DNA from: Selenomonas sp. oral taxon 892 str. F0426
Lineage (GTDB): Bacteria > Bacillota > Negativicutes > Selenomonadales > Selenomonadaceae
Reading direction: 5' to 3'
Length of the DNA stretch: 64,000 bases
Assembly: GCF_000468035.1 (NCBI RefSeq)
Contig: NZ_KI260523.1
Location: 288,559 to 352,558, forward strand
Shown here: piece after piece, positions 16,729-25,697 of the stretch
How positions within the stretch are numbered: position 1 is the first letter of the stretch
Layout of the letters: each line of letters opens with the position of its first letter
The notes under the pieces: generated by a model
The model's database searches: none
Seen by the model: the letters and a program-made list of their open reading frames with translations, nothing else
What the model was told of the DNA's origin: nothing
Translations under genes and position numbers: made by a program

Positions 16729-18351
16729 TCATGCCTGCGGGAAGAACACTGATTTCCCAATGAACTCGCGCAAAATCGAATTATTCGGGATGTCGTCCGT
16801 ATTGTCGATCGAATCGACATACTGCAAAAATCGCAGAATCAAGCGTGCTTCCGTATAACCTTCTTCCATCTGCTTGATTTCAGATAGGAGCGGAACTGCA
16901 TATGCTTTTAGTACACCGATCTCATAGATCAGTGCGGAGTTGAAGAGGGCATCCGCATCCTCTTGAAACGGGAAGATATACTTCTCCTCTCCGGCTCTGA
17001 CATCCGGCCATTGGCGTATGCTCTTGAGTGCCTTTGCACCGCGAAACTGGTAGTCCCGTACAAGACGTCGCAGAAAACGAACCTCGGTCGTTGGAATCCG
17101 ATTGTGTGCGTCAATGTTCAGCTGAGTCAATGCACTGATATATATTTTATATTTATTGATGCGTGGAATAGCCTTCGTAAGATATTCGTTCAGCCCGTGA
17201 ATGCCCTCAATGATGATGGGCTGATCTTTTTGAATGGCGAGGAATGCATCCTCCTTCCACTCCCTCTTCCCCGTGATGAAATTGTAGCGTGGGATTTGAA
17301 CCTCCCGACCTGCCAAGAGGTTGAGCATATTCTCATTGAAGAGCTTTGTATCCAATGCGTCGAGAGACTCATAGTCATACTCTCCTTTTTCATTCAGAGG
17401 AGTATCCTCTCGATTGAGGAAGTAATCATCGAGAGAGATCATCACAGGGCGCAGCCCATTGACACGCAGCTGGATGCGCAGACGCTGTGCAAAGGAAGTC
17501 TTTCCTGAGGAGGAGGGACCGGCAATCAGAATGATACGGATATTCTCCTGATTGGCAGCAATATGATCCGCAATCTGTGCAATTCTCTTTTCCTGCAGTC
17601 CCTCCGAGATGCGGATGAGCTCCCCGATTTGATGCTCTTTGTTCATGCGATTGAGGTCGGAGATAAACCTGCACTCCAAGATATCTGCCCATTCCTTCGA
17701 CTCCGCAAGGATGGAGCCAAACTTTGGCTGGTTGATTCGCTGCCGGATGTGCCCCTGCGTCATCTCGTCAGGAGTACGGATGAGTACGCCGTCAGGTTCG
17801 TAATCGAGCTCAAACAGTCCAAGCTCTCCTGTCTCATAGAGCATCGGGCCGTAGAGATAGTCGAAGCAGTCCTCACACGTATAGATGCTGATCGTCTCGT
17901 TTGATAACGCAGAGAGCAGCTGCACCTTTCCATCGCGCCCCTGCCGGCGAAAGAGATCAATGGCATCCTCACGCGATATACTGCGCTTGATGATCGGAAG
18001 ATTCGCCGCAATCATTTCCCGCATCTGAGCCTCGATTTTCTCGATAAAGGCGGGCTCAATCGCAGCGTTTGGCATCTTTATTTCACAGTATAGGCCCTTA
18101 TTTACGGTAAATTTGGCAATGACTTCTGCACGTTTCTCCAATTGATTTACCGCAGCAATCAGCAGAAAGAGCACAGAGCGCCGATAGATTGTCCACCCAT
18201 GGGGAGAGTCGCGTGTCACAAAACGGATCTCGTCCGCTTCGGCGTATGATGTTTGAAGATCATGTATTTCCCCATTGATCTTCGCTGCAACAATCAGGCT
18301 GTCATATAAATGTTGGCTCTCTTTGGCGCACATAATCAGACTTTTTCCCAT
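16729..18351 (-). CDS. Nucleoside (uridine) kinase with ThrRS-like N-terminal region
   Basis: 540 aa. The C-terminal half is a P-loop kinase of the uridine kinase/phosphoribulokinase family: GPSSSGKTSFAQRL near residue 295, then SLDDYFLNREDTP and IIIEGIHGLN. The N-terminal half (about 1-260) resembles the TGS/second additional domain of threonyl-tRNA synthetases seen in long uridine-kinase-like proteins of Firmicutes. Expected reaction: ATP-dependent phosphorylation of a nucleoside; substrate not settled by sequence. The start is set by AAAGGAGG nine bases before ATG 18351; upstream frame to 18522 is out-of-frame pit sequence. It lies just after the pit terminator. Confidence 0.85.
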   Translation of the reverse strand: MGKSLIMCAKESQHLYDSLIVAAKINGEIHDLQTSYAEADEIRFVTRDSPHGWTIYRRSVLFLLIAAVNQLEKRAEVIAKFTVNKGLYCEIKMPNAAIEPAFIEKIEAQMREMIAANLPIIKRSISREDAIDLFRRQGRDGKVQLLSALSNETISIYTCEDCFDYLYGPMLYETGELGLFELDYEPDGVLIRTPDEMTQGHIRQRINQPKFGSILAESKEWADILECRFISDLNRMNKEHQIGELIRISEGLQEKRIAQIADHIAANQENIRIILIAGPSSSGKTSFAQRLRIQLRVNGLRPVMISLDDYFLNREDTPLNEKGEYDYESLDALDTKLFNENMLNLLAGREVQIPRYNFITGKREWKEDAFLAIQKDQPIIIEGIHGLNEYLTKAIPRINKYKIYISALTQLNIDAHNRIPTTEVRFLRRLVRDYQFRGAKALKSIRQWPDVRAGEEKYIFPFQEDADALFNSALIYEIGVLKAYAVPLLSEIKQMEEGYTEARLILRFLQYVDSIDNTDDIPNNSILREFIGKSVFFPQA

Positions 18352-18381
18352 AGAGAATATCCTCCCTTTCCTCTCTATATA

Positions 18382-18412
18382 AAAATCCTGCTCATCGTAC
18401 GAGCAGGATTTT
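18382..18412 (-). terminator. Intrinsic terminator after pit
   Basis: Stem of 12 bp (AAAATCCTGCTC on one arm) around a short loop followed by a T-run on the minus strand, directly after the pit stop at 18420. It separates pit from the nucleoside kinase start at 18351; A-runs on the other side make it near symmetrical. Confidence 0.85.
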
Positions 18413-18419
18413 CTGTCCA

Positions 18420-19418
18420 TCAGATAAACATCATTACAATCTTGTATGTAATTGCCCCCATGACTGCGGTGCAGGGAATCGTCATCACCCATGCAATCAC
18501 CATCTGCTGGGCAACCCCCCAACGAACCGCGTTGATGCGCTTTGCCGCACCGACCCCCATGATCGATCCAGACACGACGTGCGTCGTACTGACGGGCAGA
18601 TGCAGAAGAGTCGCACCAAATATGATGATGGAGGAGTTCAGATCTGCTGCGAATCCAGAAATCGGCTGCAGCTTAAAGATCTTCCCCCCGATCGTCTTGA
18701 TGATGCGCCAGCCGCCGCAAGCAGTTCCGGATGCCATTGCAAGTGCCGCAAGCACCTTGACATAGGTGGGAACCTCAAAAACATCGATGTAACCACCGGC
18801 AAGCAGCGCAAGGGTCATGATGCCCATCGACTTCTGTGCATCATTGGAGCCATGCGAGAACGCCATCGTGGCTGCCGTCAAGATCTGCATCTTCTTAAAC
18901 TTGCCATTGATCGATGCAGGCCGAAAGCGTCCAAAGAAGCGAAACAGAACGAGCATAATCACGCATCCCAAGGCCATACCAACGAGAGGCGAGAGAATCA
19001 GGGAAAGTATAATTTTTCCGATTCCATAAAAATTAAGGCCATCAATACCAGAGACAGAGACGAGAACGGCACCAATAAGGCCGCCGATGAGTGCGTGGGA
19101 ACTGCTGGATGGCATACCAAACTTCCACGTTATGATATTCCATATGATAGAACCAAAGAGCGCAGCAATCAATACGTGTTCATCTACGTGAGAGGCCGAT
19201 TTCACGATGTCCGATCCGATGGTCTTTGCAACACCCGTGCTGTACATAGCGCCAAAGAAATTAAGAACGGCTGCCATGATAATCGCATTCTGTGGGCTGA
19301 TGGCTCTTGTCGATACGGATGTCGCAATCGCATTCGCTGTATCATGGAACCCGTTGATAAAGTCAAAGATGAGCGACAAGATAATGACCAAGAAGATCAT
19401 AAGCTGGAAATCAGGCAT
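18420..19418 (-). CDS. pit: Inorganic phosphate transporter, Pit family
   Basis: 332 aa polytopic protein with two PHO-4-type repeats: FDFINGFHDTANAIATSVS at the N-terminus and FSHGSNDAQKSMGIMTLALL near 195, the GANDV-like signatures of Pit carriers. It should take up metal-phosphate by proton symport across the inner membrane. It overlaps the DUF47 gene by 8 nt; the two are a common pair in which the PhoU-like protein is thought to regulate or partner the carrier. The terminator at 18382-18412 ends the unit. Confidence 0.93.
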   Translation of the reverse strand: MPDFQLMIFLVIILSLIFDFINGFHDTANAIATSVSTRAISPQNAIIMAAVLNFFGAMYSTGVAKTIGSDIVKSASHVDEHVLIAALFGSIIWNIITWKFGMPSSSSHALIGGLIGAVLVSVSGIDGLNFYGIGKIILSLILSPLVGMALGCVIMLVLFRFFGRFRPASINGKFKKMQILTAATMAFSHGSNDAQKSMGIMTLALLAGGYIDVFEVPTYVKVLAALAMASGTACGGWRIIKTIGGKIFKLQPISGFAADLNSSIIIFGATLLHLPVSTTHVVSGSIMGVGAAKRINAVRWGVAQQMVIAWVMTIPCTAVMGAITYKIVMMFI

Positions 19419-20037
19419 ACTTCATTACCACTCCCCGCAGCATATCCGCAATGAGTTCACAATGATCCAGAGTATCCTCTAACTGCTCCAAGACATCCTT
19501 CCAGCGAATGAGCTCAATCGGATCCTTTTCATTTTCGAAAAGATAGGCGACCTCGCTGCGGTAGATGAGATCTCCCTCACTCTCAAAACGCTCGATCTTA
19601 TGAGAGGCATCCAGTATCTGCATTTGATTCTTGCGGATGTTTTCGAGGTAGGATACTGCCCGAACGACCTCCTCCGTCGCAGAGATCAGGAGCTTCGTGA
19701 GCTTGATTGCGCCCGGCATCGGCTTTCCCATACGGTACATATCATAGCGCTGGAGAATGCCCTGCAGGAGGTCGACGCCGTCGTCCAGATCATTTGCCAT
19801 GGCATAGATATCTTCTCGGTCAATCGGCGTGATAAATGTCAGATTCAGCTTATCTATAATGCGGTCATTGATCGCATCTGCTTCGTGTTCGATCCGATTG
19901 ATGACCTCTACCTTCGCATTGGCGGTTGTATAGTCCTGCATCACCTCGTCTAAAACCAGCGCGCCTTTCTGAAAGTACTTTGCACTCTCGATGAACAGGT
20001 CGAAGAATTCGTCATCTTTCTGTTTGAAATTAAACAT
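19411..20037 (-). CDS. DUF47/PhoU-like partner of Pit
   Basis: 208 aa, all-helical TIGR00153/DUF47 protein: MFNFKQKDDEFFDLFIES at the start, EHEADAINDRI near 50, FITPIDREDIYAMANDLDD near 70. These PhoU-related proteins sit beside Pit transporters. Start 20037 is chosen because AGGGG lies about ten bases upstream and family homology begins here; the frame itself extends to 20091. Stop overlaps the pit start. Expressed from the promoter at 20096-20124. Confidence 0.9.
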   Translation of the reverse strand: MFNFKQKDDEFFDLFIESAKYFQKGALVLDEVMQDYTTANAKVEVINRIEHEADAINDRIIDKLNLTFITPIDREDIYAMANDLDDGVDLLQGILQRYDMYRMGKPMPGAIKLTKLLISATEEVVRAVSYLENIRKNQMQILDASHKIERFESEGDLIYRSEVAYLFENEKDPIELIRWKDVLEQLEDTLDHCELIADMLRGVVMKYA

Positions 20038-20095
20038 AAATCCAAATCCCCTATGATGTAAAATATGGAGGCGCTTACATAGAATATGCAAGGTA

Positions 20096-20124
20096 ATAAT
20101 ATCATTATTTCAGAGGGACAGCAA
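20096..20124 (-). promoter_or_regulatory. Promoter of the DUF47-pit unit
   Basis: Minus strand: TTGCTG (20124-20119), 17-bp spacer, TATTAT (20101-20096), about 60 bp before the DUF47 ATG at 20037. No Pho-box-like direct repeat was recognised by eye. Confidence 0.55.
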
Positions 20125-20167
20125 GATAAATTTGAAAAGCAGCGCTCCAGGTTCATCGTAGACAAGC

Positions 20168-20310
20168 AAAAAAGATGCTGCACGAAGCGGGAAAACTTTG
20201 TGCAGCACCCTTGATGTTGTGTTAGATGTATCCTTGCAAGTGCCCCTTCCAGTGCTTACTCGGTCCCCCATAGAAACGGGAGAAGCGGCGCTCGGAGGGC
20301 AGCTCTTTTC
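20168..20310 (+). repeat. Hairpin repeat family 2, degenerate copy
   Basis: Starts with a hairpin (gctgcacgaag...ctttgtgcagc) and continues into tgcaagtgccccttcc, gcttactcggtcccc and aacggg, matching in order the left two thirds of the element at 51365-51579. The right terminal repeat is not present. It fills most of the roughly 300-bp gap between the DUF47 promoter and the importer gene cluster; the remainder, 20311-20343, shows nothing. Confidence 0.7.
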
Positions 20311-20343
20311 TAACGCATATTCGATTTTCTTGAATATCCGATG

Positions 20344-21174
20344 CTATGCAGGGATTTCCACTTCTGGAACTTCAATACGCGGTGCCTTTCCCTTTGGCAG
20401 GAGAGTAAACACAGACTTTAGCAGTTTCTGCGTGTACGGATGCTTCGCCTGTGCGAGATCTTTCCCCTCCAGCTCCTCCACAACCTTGCCGAAGTACATA
20501 ACGACGACGCGGGTGCAGAGACGCGAGACAAGTGCGAGATCATGACAGATAAAGAGAATCGTCAGATTCCGCTCGCGCTGGATACGGACAAGGAGCTCCA
20601 CGATCGTTTCCTGGACGGAAACATCGAGTGCGCTCGTTGCCTCATCGCAGACCAGAATCTCAGGCTCGAGGGCAAGCGCACGCGCGATACCTACACGCTG
20701 CCGCTGCCCGCCGCTCATATTCGCGGGGTAGCGTTCAGCAAACTCCTCGGGCAGATCGACGAGACGGAGCAGTTCTGCTGCCTTGTCCCGTGCACTGCCT
20801 TCGAGAATACCGAAGTTCCGAAGCGGTTCACAGATGATGTCCTTGATCTTCATCTTCGGATTGAACGAGGTCGTCGGGTCCTGGAACACCATCTGGATGT
20901 TGCGCCGCATATTGCGCGCATCCTCGCCCTTGAGGCCGGTGATCTCCTGGTCTTTAAAGAAGATCTGTCCCTCCGACGGCGGATGCAGCTGCATCAATGT
21001 GCGCACCAGCGTACTCTTTCCGCAGCCGCTCTCACCAACGATGCCGAGAATATCTCCCCGATAGACGGGGAACGTCACGTCATCGCATGCCGTAAGTACC
21101 TTACCACCCTCCAGAGGAAAGCGCTTCGTGATGTGATCGATGCGCAGGATAACCTCACGCTCCGATGTTGTCAT
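20344..21174 (-). CDS. Nickel/peptide-type ABC importer ATPase (NikE/OppF-like)
   Basis: 276 aa. Walker A GESGCGKSTLV, signature MSGGQRQRVGIARAL and Walker B ILVCDEATSALD. At 276 residues it is close to NikE (268) and shorter than OppF, which has an extra C-terminal domain. ATG 21174 has GGAGGAG just upstream; the frame runs to 21324 but that part is antisense-like read-through of the neighbour. Overlaps the companion ATPase by 20 nt. Last gene of the B12-riboswitch-controlled importer operon; energises import together with the 21155-21952 product. Confidence 0.9.
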   Translation of the reverse strand: MTTSEREVILRIDHITKRFPLEGGKVLTACDDVTFPVYRGDILGIVGESGCGKSTLVRTLMQLHPPSEGQIFFKDQEITGLKGEDARNMRRNIQMVFQDPTTSFNPKMKIKDIICEPLRNFGILEGSARDKAAELLRLVDLPEEFAERYPANMSGGQRQRVGIARALALEPEILVCDEATSALDVSVQETIVELLVRIQRERNLTILFICHDLALVSRLCTRVVVMYFGKVVEELEGKDLAQAKHPYTQKLLKSVFTLLPKGKAPRIEVPEVEIPA

Positions 21175-21952
21175 AACGCTCTCCTCCAATCTGTGGTACG
21201 GCACGCAGGAGTTCCTTTGTATACGCCTGCTGTGCGTGCTCGATGATCTCTTCGGCGGTGCCGTGCTCGACAACATTGCCGCTCTGCATAACCATGATCT
21301 GGTCGGACATATAGGCAGCGACACCGAGGTTGTGCGTCACGAGCACAATGGATGTCCCATCTAGTTGACAGATATCCATCATTTCGTTGACGACCTGTGC
21401 CTGCGTCGTCACATCCAGTGCCGATGTAGGCTCATCGGCGAGCAGGAGTGCCGGCTTGAAGAACATTGCCATGGCAACCCCCACACGCTGACGCATACCA
21501 CCCGAGAGTTCAAAAGGGAAACTCTTCATGACATTAGCGGGATTGGAGAGGTGCATGCGCGCCAGCATATCCTGTGCCTGCGCAGCAGCCTCCTTCACGC
21601 CCATATCATCGTGTGTCTGAATGTACTCAACGAACTGCTCGCCGATGGTCCGAATCGGATCCATCATACTGCCGCTGTCCTGGAAGATCATCGCGGCGGT
21701 CTTGCCGCTCACGCGGCGCCAGTCCTCTGCGGAGCACTTCGTCATGTCCTTCCCGTCATAGAGGATCTCACCGGCCGTTACCCTGCCGACATGCGGCAGG
21801 CAGCCGAGCATCGCCCGAATGACGGTGGTCTTTCCGCTGCCGCTTTCGCCGACAATGGTCAGCACTTCCCCGTCCTTGAGGGTGAAGTCCACACCGTGCA
21901 CCATTTCCGTGCCTTCGTATGCGATTTTGAGCCCTCGCACCTCAACTAACAT
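21155..21952 (-). CDS. Nickel/peptide-type ABC importer ATPase (NikD/OppD-like)
   Basis: 265 aa. Walker A GESGSGKTTVI, signature LSGGMRQRVGVAMAM, Walker B LLLADEPTSALD and the H-loop VTHNLG. Length is close to NikD (254) and well below OppD (about 335), without the Cys-containing C-terminal extension of oligopeptide ATPases. Fourth gene of the importer operon, 18 nt after the binding-protein gene. Confidence 0.9.
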   Translation of the reverse strand: MLVEVRGLKIAYEGTEMVHGVDFTLKDGEVLTIVGESGSGKTTVIRAMLGCLPHVGRVTAGEILYDGKDMTKCSAEDWRRVSGKTAAMIFQDSGSMMDPIRTIGEQFVEYIQTHDDMGVKEAAAQAQDMLARMHLSNPANVMKSFPFELSGGMRQRVGVAMAMFFKPALLLADEPTSALDVTTQAQVVNEMMDICQLDGTSIVLVTHNLGVAAYMSDQIMVMQSGNVVEHGTAEEIIEHAQQAYTKELLRAVPQIGGERYDNIGA

Positions 21953-21970
21953 TCGGGCTTCTCCTCCTTA

Positions 21971-23536
21971 TTACTTCGCAGGTTTGATCTTGTTCGTGAT
22001 CCAGTAGTAGTCTGCCGGATGCATAATCGCGCCCGTGATCTTCGTGGAACTGATGATGTTCGTCTCGGGATAACCAAGGAATAGCGCTGCGCCGTCGTCC
22101 AGCAGAATCTGCTGCATATCGATCATCAGCTGACGGCGTTTTCCACGGTCAAACTCAACAGCAAGGTCAGCACAGAGCGCATCGTATGCAGGATTGCTGT
22201 AACCGGAGCCGTTCTGCGGGTTGTTGCCGTTGATGTTCGTGCGCCAGTACCAGTTGAGGTAAATCTCGGGGTCACCCGTATTTGCCGTCGTGATGTTGGA
22301 AATCAGCAGGTCATACTCACCATTGATTCCAATTTTGTCAAGAAGATTGTAATCAACCGTCTTGACCTTCACATCGATGCCAACCTTCTTCGCATCCGCC
22401 TGGACTGCCTCTGCATAGATCGGCAGCTCAGCACGGCTGTTGTAGATGATAAAGTCCACAGACAGTGGTTTGCCGTCCTTATCACGAATGCCGTCGCCGT
22501 CTGTATCCTTCCAGCCTGCCTCATCGAGGAGCTGCTTTGCACGCTCGACATTATAGGCATTCGGATCGGTCAGCTGATCGAAACCATAGTCAAGAGAGGG
22601 CGGAACCGGAGCCTTTCCCGGGATAAAGGTCCCTTTGAGGATAACCTCATTGTACGCCTTGCGGTCCGTCATCGAAATGAACGCAGCGCGTACCTTCGGA
22701 TCGCCAAGAATCCCCTTTTGGTTGATGCGCGCCAAAACCGTACGCAGCGATGCAATGCGGTCAACATGGAACTTCGCAGTGTCACTGAAGAGCCCAATAT
22801 CACCAGCAGCAATGTTGACTGCCATATCGACCTCACCCGACTGCAGGGCCATCGCGCGTGTATTCGGATCGTCGATGGACGGAATCTCTATCGTTTCAAA
22901 GGGAACTTCTCCGCCCCAGTAGTTCGGGTTCTTCTTCATGACGGCCTTTTCCTTCACGAAGGCCTCACAGACATACGGACCGGTACCAATAGGTCCCTGC
23001 GTTGCAAAGTTACGCTCCTTTTCGCTCTCAACATCGACAATGAGGAAGAGCGGATCTGCAAGATAGCCCAGCATACTCGGTGCCGGTTTATCCGTCGTGA
23101 TCTTGAGTGTCTGTCCGTCCGCCTCCATATTCGTATACTTGAAGAAGGTTGCTGCGCGTGTATTCTTCGCAAATGTACGCTCAAGGGATGCCTTGACCGC
23201 TGCAGCCGTCAGAGGCCTGCCGTTCGAAAACTTAACATCACGAATTTTGAATATCCACGTCAGCTTATCGTCACTGATCTCCCAACTCTCGGCAAGCCAC
23301 GGCTGGATGTTCATCTTTTCATCAAACTGCGTCAGTGTCTCACCTATGCCATAGCGTACGACAACCCATCCAAATGCATTCTCCGTGGGTTCAAGAGAAT
23401 CCGCAAAATTTGTAACGCCGACCTTCAGCGTCGTTTTGTCGCCTGCGGACTGATTTCCGCCGCCGCAGCCTGTCAGGAGCGCCGCTGCCATACAGCCAGT
23501 CAGAAGTGCCGCAAGCCATCTTTTTTTCTTTCCCAT
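21971..23536 (-). CDS. Solute-binding lipoprotein, SBP_bac_5 family (NikA/OppA-like)
   Basis: 521 aa. The N-terminus MGKKKRWLAALLTGCMAAAL-LTGCGGG is a lipoprotein signal with the lipobox LTGC. The body is a family 5 binding protein: LAESWEISDDKLTWIFKIRD, FSNGRPLTAAAVKASLERTF-like segments and GTGPYVCEAFV. A DTDGDGIRDKDG loop near 350 resembles a calcium-binding loop. It has the same size as NikA (524). It would deliver the ligand to the two permeases encoded just upstream. The ligand is not readable from sequence; the B12 riboswitch suggests cobalt, a chelated cobalt or a corrinoid precursor (inference). Confidence 0.9.
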   Translation of the reverse strand: MGKKKRWLAALLTGCMAAALLTGCGGGNQSAGDKTTLKVGVTNFADSLEPTENAFGWVVVRYGIGETLTQFDEKMNIQPWLAESWEISDDKLTWIFKIRDVKFSNGRPLTAAAVKASLERTFAKNTRAATFFKYTNMEADGQTLKITTDKPAPSMLGYLADPLFLIVDVESEKERNFATQGPIGTGPYVCEAFVKEKAVMKKNPNYWGGEVPFETIEIPSIDDPNTRAMALQSGEVDMAVNIAAGDIGLFSDTAKFHVDRIASLRTVLARINQKGILGDPKVRAAFISMTDRKAYNEVILKGTFIPGKAPVPPSLDYGFDQLTDPNAYNVERAKQLLDEAGWKDTDGDGIRDKDGKPLSVDFIIYNSRAELPIYAEAVQADAKKVGIDVKVKTVDYNLLDKIGINGEYDLLISNITTANTGDPEIYLNWYWRTNINGNNPQNGSGYSNPAYDALCADLAVEFDRGKRRQLMIDMQQILLDDGAALFLGYPETNIISSTKITGAIMHPADYYWITNKIKPAK

Positions 23537-23547
23537 TTGTTCCTCCT

Positions 23548-24360
23548 TTAATTCGCCTTGCGCGGGTCCATCATATCCCGCAGACTATCTCCCCATAGAT
23601 TAAAGATTGCAACCACAGAGGCAATTGCAAGTCCTGGGAAAATCATAAGCCAGGGTGCCGTCTGAATCAGCTGACGCCCCTCATTCAACATGAGGCCCCA
23701 TTCCGGCGTAGGCGGCTGTGCGCCGAATCCGAGGAAGGAGAGCCCCGCAAGCTCCATCATAAGCGCCCCAATATCGAGCGCCGCTGTCACAATGATGATC
23801 GGCAGGATGTTCGGCAGGATATGCCGCCGAATCATATCCGCCTGTCGTGTACCGTTTGTAATGGCGGCAGCCAAATAATCCTGCTGCTTCACTTTCAGAG
23901 TCAAGCTGCGTGCGAGGCGTGCATACTTCGTCCAACCGACAACCACAAGGGCCAGGACTGCATTGACAGCACTGCCGCCAAGCACACCTGCAATTGCAAT
24001 CGCAAGCACAATGCCCGGAAATGCCAGAAAAATATCAGCAAGCCGCATGATTACTGTATCGACCTTGCCGCCGACATAGGCGGAGATGACACCGATCAGC
24101 GTGCCAAGCCCCGCAATAAGAACGACAACAAACAGTGTCATTGTCAACGAAACCCGTGCACCATAGAGCACTCGAGTAAAGAGATCACGCCCCAGCTTAT
24201 CCGTTCCGAAGTAGTGCTCGGCAGATGGCGGGAGCAGAGACATCTGAATCTGCGATTCATACGGATCATACGAAGTAAGCAAAGGCGCAAAGATTGCAGC
24301 GAGCGCAATCAACAGGATCAGCCCCGTATAGAGACGAAAGAGAAGCGCATCTCTTGTCAT
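23548..24360 (-). CDS. ABC importer permease (NikC/DppC-like)
   Basis: 270 aa with about six membrane segments. N-terminal PYESQIQMSLLPPSAEHYFG-type segment followed by TDKLGRDLFTRVLYGARVSL is characteristic of DppC/NikC/OppC. The EAA-like loop (ALDIGALMMELAGLSFLGFG, then PPTPEWGLMLNEGR) contacts the ATPase. NikC is 277 aa. Start overlaps the stop of the upstream permease by 4 nt (ATGA). Forms the heterodimeric channel with the 24357-25301 product. Confidence 0.92.
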   Translation of the reverse strand: MTRDALLFRLYTGLILLIALAAIFAPLLTSYDPYESQIQMSLLPPSAEHYFGTDKLGRDLFTRVLYGARVSLTMTLFVVVLIAGLGTLIGVISAYVGGKVDTVIMRLADIFLAFPGIVLAIAIAGVLGGSAVNAVLALVVVGWTKYARLARSLTLKVKQQDYLAAAITNGTRQADMIRRHILPNILPIIIVTAALDIGALMMELAGLSFLGFGAQPPTPEWGLMLNEGRQLIQTAPWLMIFPGLAIASVVAIFNLWGDSLRDMMDPRKAN

Positions 24361-25301
24361 GATTTCGCCCCCTTTCGCAGTCTCGGATCCAGATAGGTAT
24401 AGGATATATCAACAATCAGATTCACAATCATATAGAGCGTTGCAATCCAGAGGACAAAGCCCTGCAGGAGCGGGTAGTCGCGTGTCTCAATCGCACGCAC
24501 AGCAAGACGTCCGATGCCCGGCCACGAGAATACAATCTCAATAACGGCAACACCGCCAAGCAGCCAGCCAATCGCAAGGCCAAGCAGTGTGATGAGCGGC
24601 AGGAATGCATTCGGCAGAACATGGCGCCAGAGGATACGCTGCATCGACATACCGCGCGCCTTCAGACCCGTCACATAGTCCTGTCCGAGCTCCTCAAGCA
24701 CAGCCGTGCGCACCTGCCGCGTATACTTCGATGAGAGCAGGATCGCAAGCGTAAAGGCAGGAAGAATCATACGATCCAGACTTACCTCGCCGCCCGCAAT
24801 CGGGAAAAGCCCCAGCTTTAGACCAAAGACATAGAGCAGAATGAGTCCCACCCAAAAGCTTGGCATGGAGACACCGAGAAAGGTGAAGATGCGGATGATC
24901 TGATCCGGCCAGCGGTTGCGATAAAGTGCCGACACAACGCCTGCCGGAATGGAAATCAGCAGCATCATAATAACTGCTGTTCCTGCCAAGAGAAGTGTGC
25001 CCGGCAGATTCTGCAGGAGTTTATCCTTCACAGGGATCTTCGCAGAATAGGACATTCCCATATCGCCATGTACAACCCCATCCAGCCAGCGAATATACTG
25101 CTGATGAAACGGAAGATCGAGCCCGAGCTCATGGCGTGTTCGCTCGATTGTCTCCTGCGAAACAATGGTATCGCCCGTCTCCAGGATCGCATCCACAGGA
25201 TCACCTGGAGCAAAAAATGTCAGCGCAAATGTTAAGAACGTTACACCCAATAACGTGAGCAGCATTTGGCCAAGACGCATCAGCAAGGCTTTTGCACTCA
25301 A
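24357..25301 (-). CDS. ABC importer permease (NikB/DppB-like)
   Basis: 314 aa, BPD_transp_1 permease with six membrane segments: LMRLGQMLLTLLGVTFLTFA, FFAPGDPVDAIL, ELGLDLPFHQQYIRWL, and a late EAA-like GGVAVIEIVFSWPGIGRLAV. NikB has 314 residues. A TTG at 25301 with AAGGAG eight bases upstream is the best start; ATG 25331 would begin inside the regulatory terminator's T-run and ATG 25280 is a later option. First gene of the importer operon; it is preceded on the same transcript by the cobalamin riboswitch and terminator. Confidence 0.9.
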   Translation of the reverse strand: MSAKALLMRLGQMLLTLLGVTFLTFALTFFAPGDPVDAILETGDTIVSQETIERTRHELGLDLPFHQQYIRWLDGVVHGDMGMSYSAKIPVKDKLLQNLPGTLLLAGTAVIMMLLISIPAGVVSALYRNRWPDQIIRIFTFLGVSMPSFWVGLILLYVFGLKLGLFPIAGGEVSLDRMILPAFTLAILLSSKYTRQVRTAVLEELGQDYVTGLKARGMSMQRILWRHVLPNAFLPLITLLGLAIGWLLGGVAVIEIVFSWPGIGRLAVRAIETRDYPLLQGFVLWIATLYMIVNLIVDISYTYLDPRLRKGAKS

Positions 25302-25332
25302 CTCCCCAACTCCTTTTTTATAATGGCACATT

Positions 25333-25361
25333 AAAACCGCTTATCTCAAAAGAGAAAGCGG
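25333..25361 (-). terminator. Riboswitch expression-platform terminator
   Basis: Minus strand: CCGCTT-TCTC-TTTT-GAGA-(T)-AAGCGG followed by TTTT. It lies about 85 bases after the cobalamin aptamer and about 30 before the permease start. Its place argues for transcriptional attenuation: ligand-bound aptamer should favour this hairpin and switch the importer off. Confidence 0.8.
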
Positions 25362-25444
25362 CGCAAACAAGCTAAAACAATATGCCTCTGCACAAGACAT
25401 ATCATTGCCTTATTCATCTCCCCATCTCTCGTGAGTCCAACAAT

Positions 25445-25635
25445 GAATCCTACTGCGAGCAGGCTTTCCGGCTCATAGATCGCTGCGTTCCTCCGCCTTC
25501 CCGGTTTGCACCAGTGACTATGCAGGCACAGGCTCTGTGCCTGTGGAAGAATGCTCCCTATTTACGGCTGCGGGACAGCACGGGCATCGCACCCGTTTTC
25601 CTCTTATCGCTCGACTTTGGTCCTGCATCATAGCG
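25445..25635 (-). ncRNA. Cobalamin (adenosylcobalamin-type) riboswitch
   Basis: On the minus strand the conserved pieces occur in the right order: GAGGAAAACGGGTGCGATGC, CCCGTGCTGTCCCGCAGCCG, then a variable hairpin (CACAGGCACAGAGCCTGTG), GTCACTGGTGCAAACCGGGA, AGGCGGAGGAACGCAGCGAT, and the B12 box AGCCGGAAAGCCTGCTCGC. This matches the class found upstream of B12 synthesis and transport genes in many bacteria. It lies in the leader of the Nik-like importer operon, between promoter 25698-25726 and terminator 25333-25361. The remaining parts of the 458-bp gene-free region (25362-25444, 25636-25789) show only leader and the promoter. Confidence 0.93.
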
Positions 25636-25697
25636 GCAGCAGTCCTAAATCGACACTCGCAACGTATTCTATTTAGTTTTCGTAAATTCCCAGTCCT

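Noticed and set aside
25445..25635. Gene-free region considered for tRNA or a small ORF on the plus strand
   Set aside because: The minus strand matches the cobalamin aptamer piece by piece; plus-strand frames here are short and unsupported.
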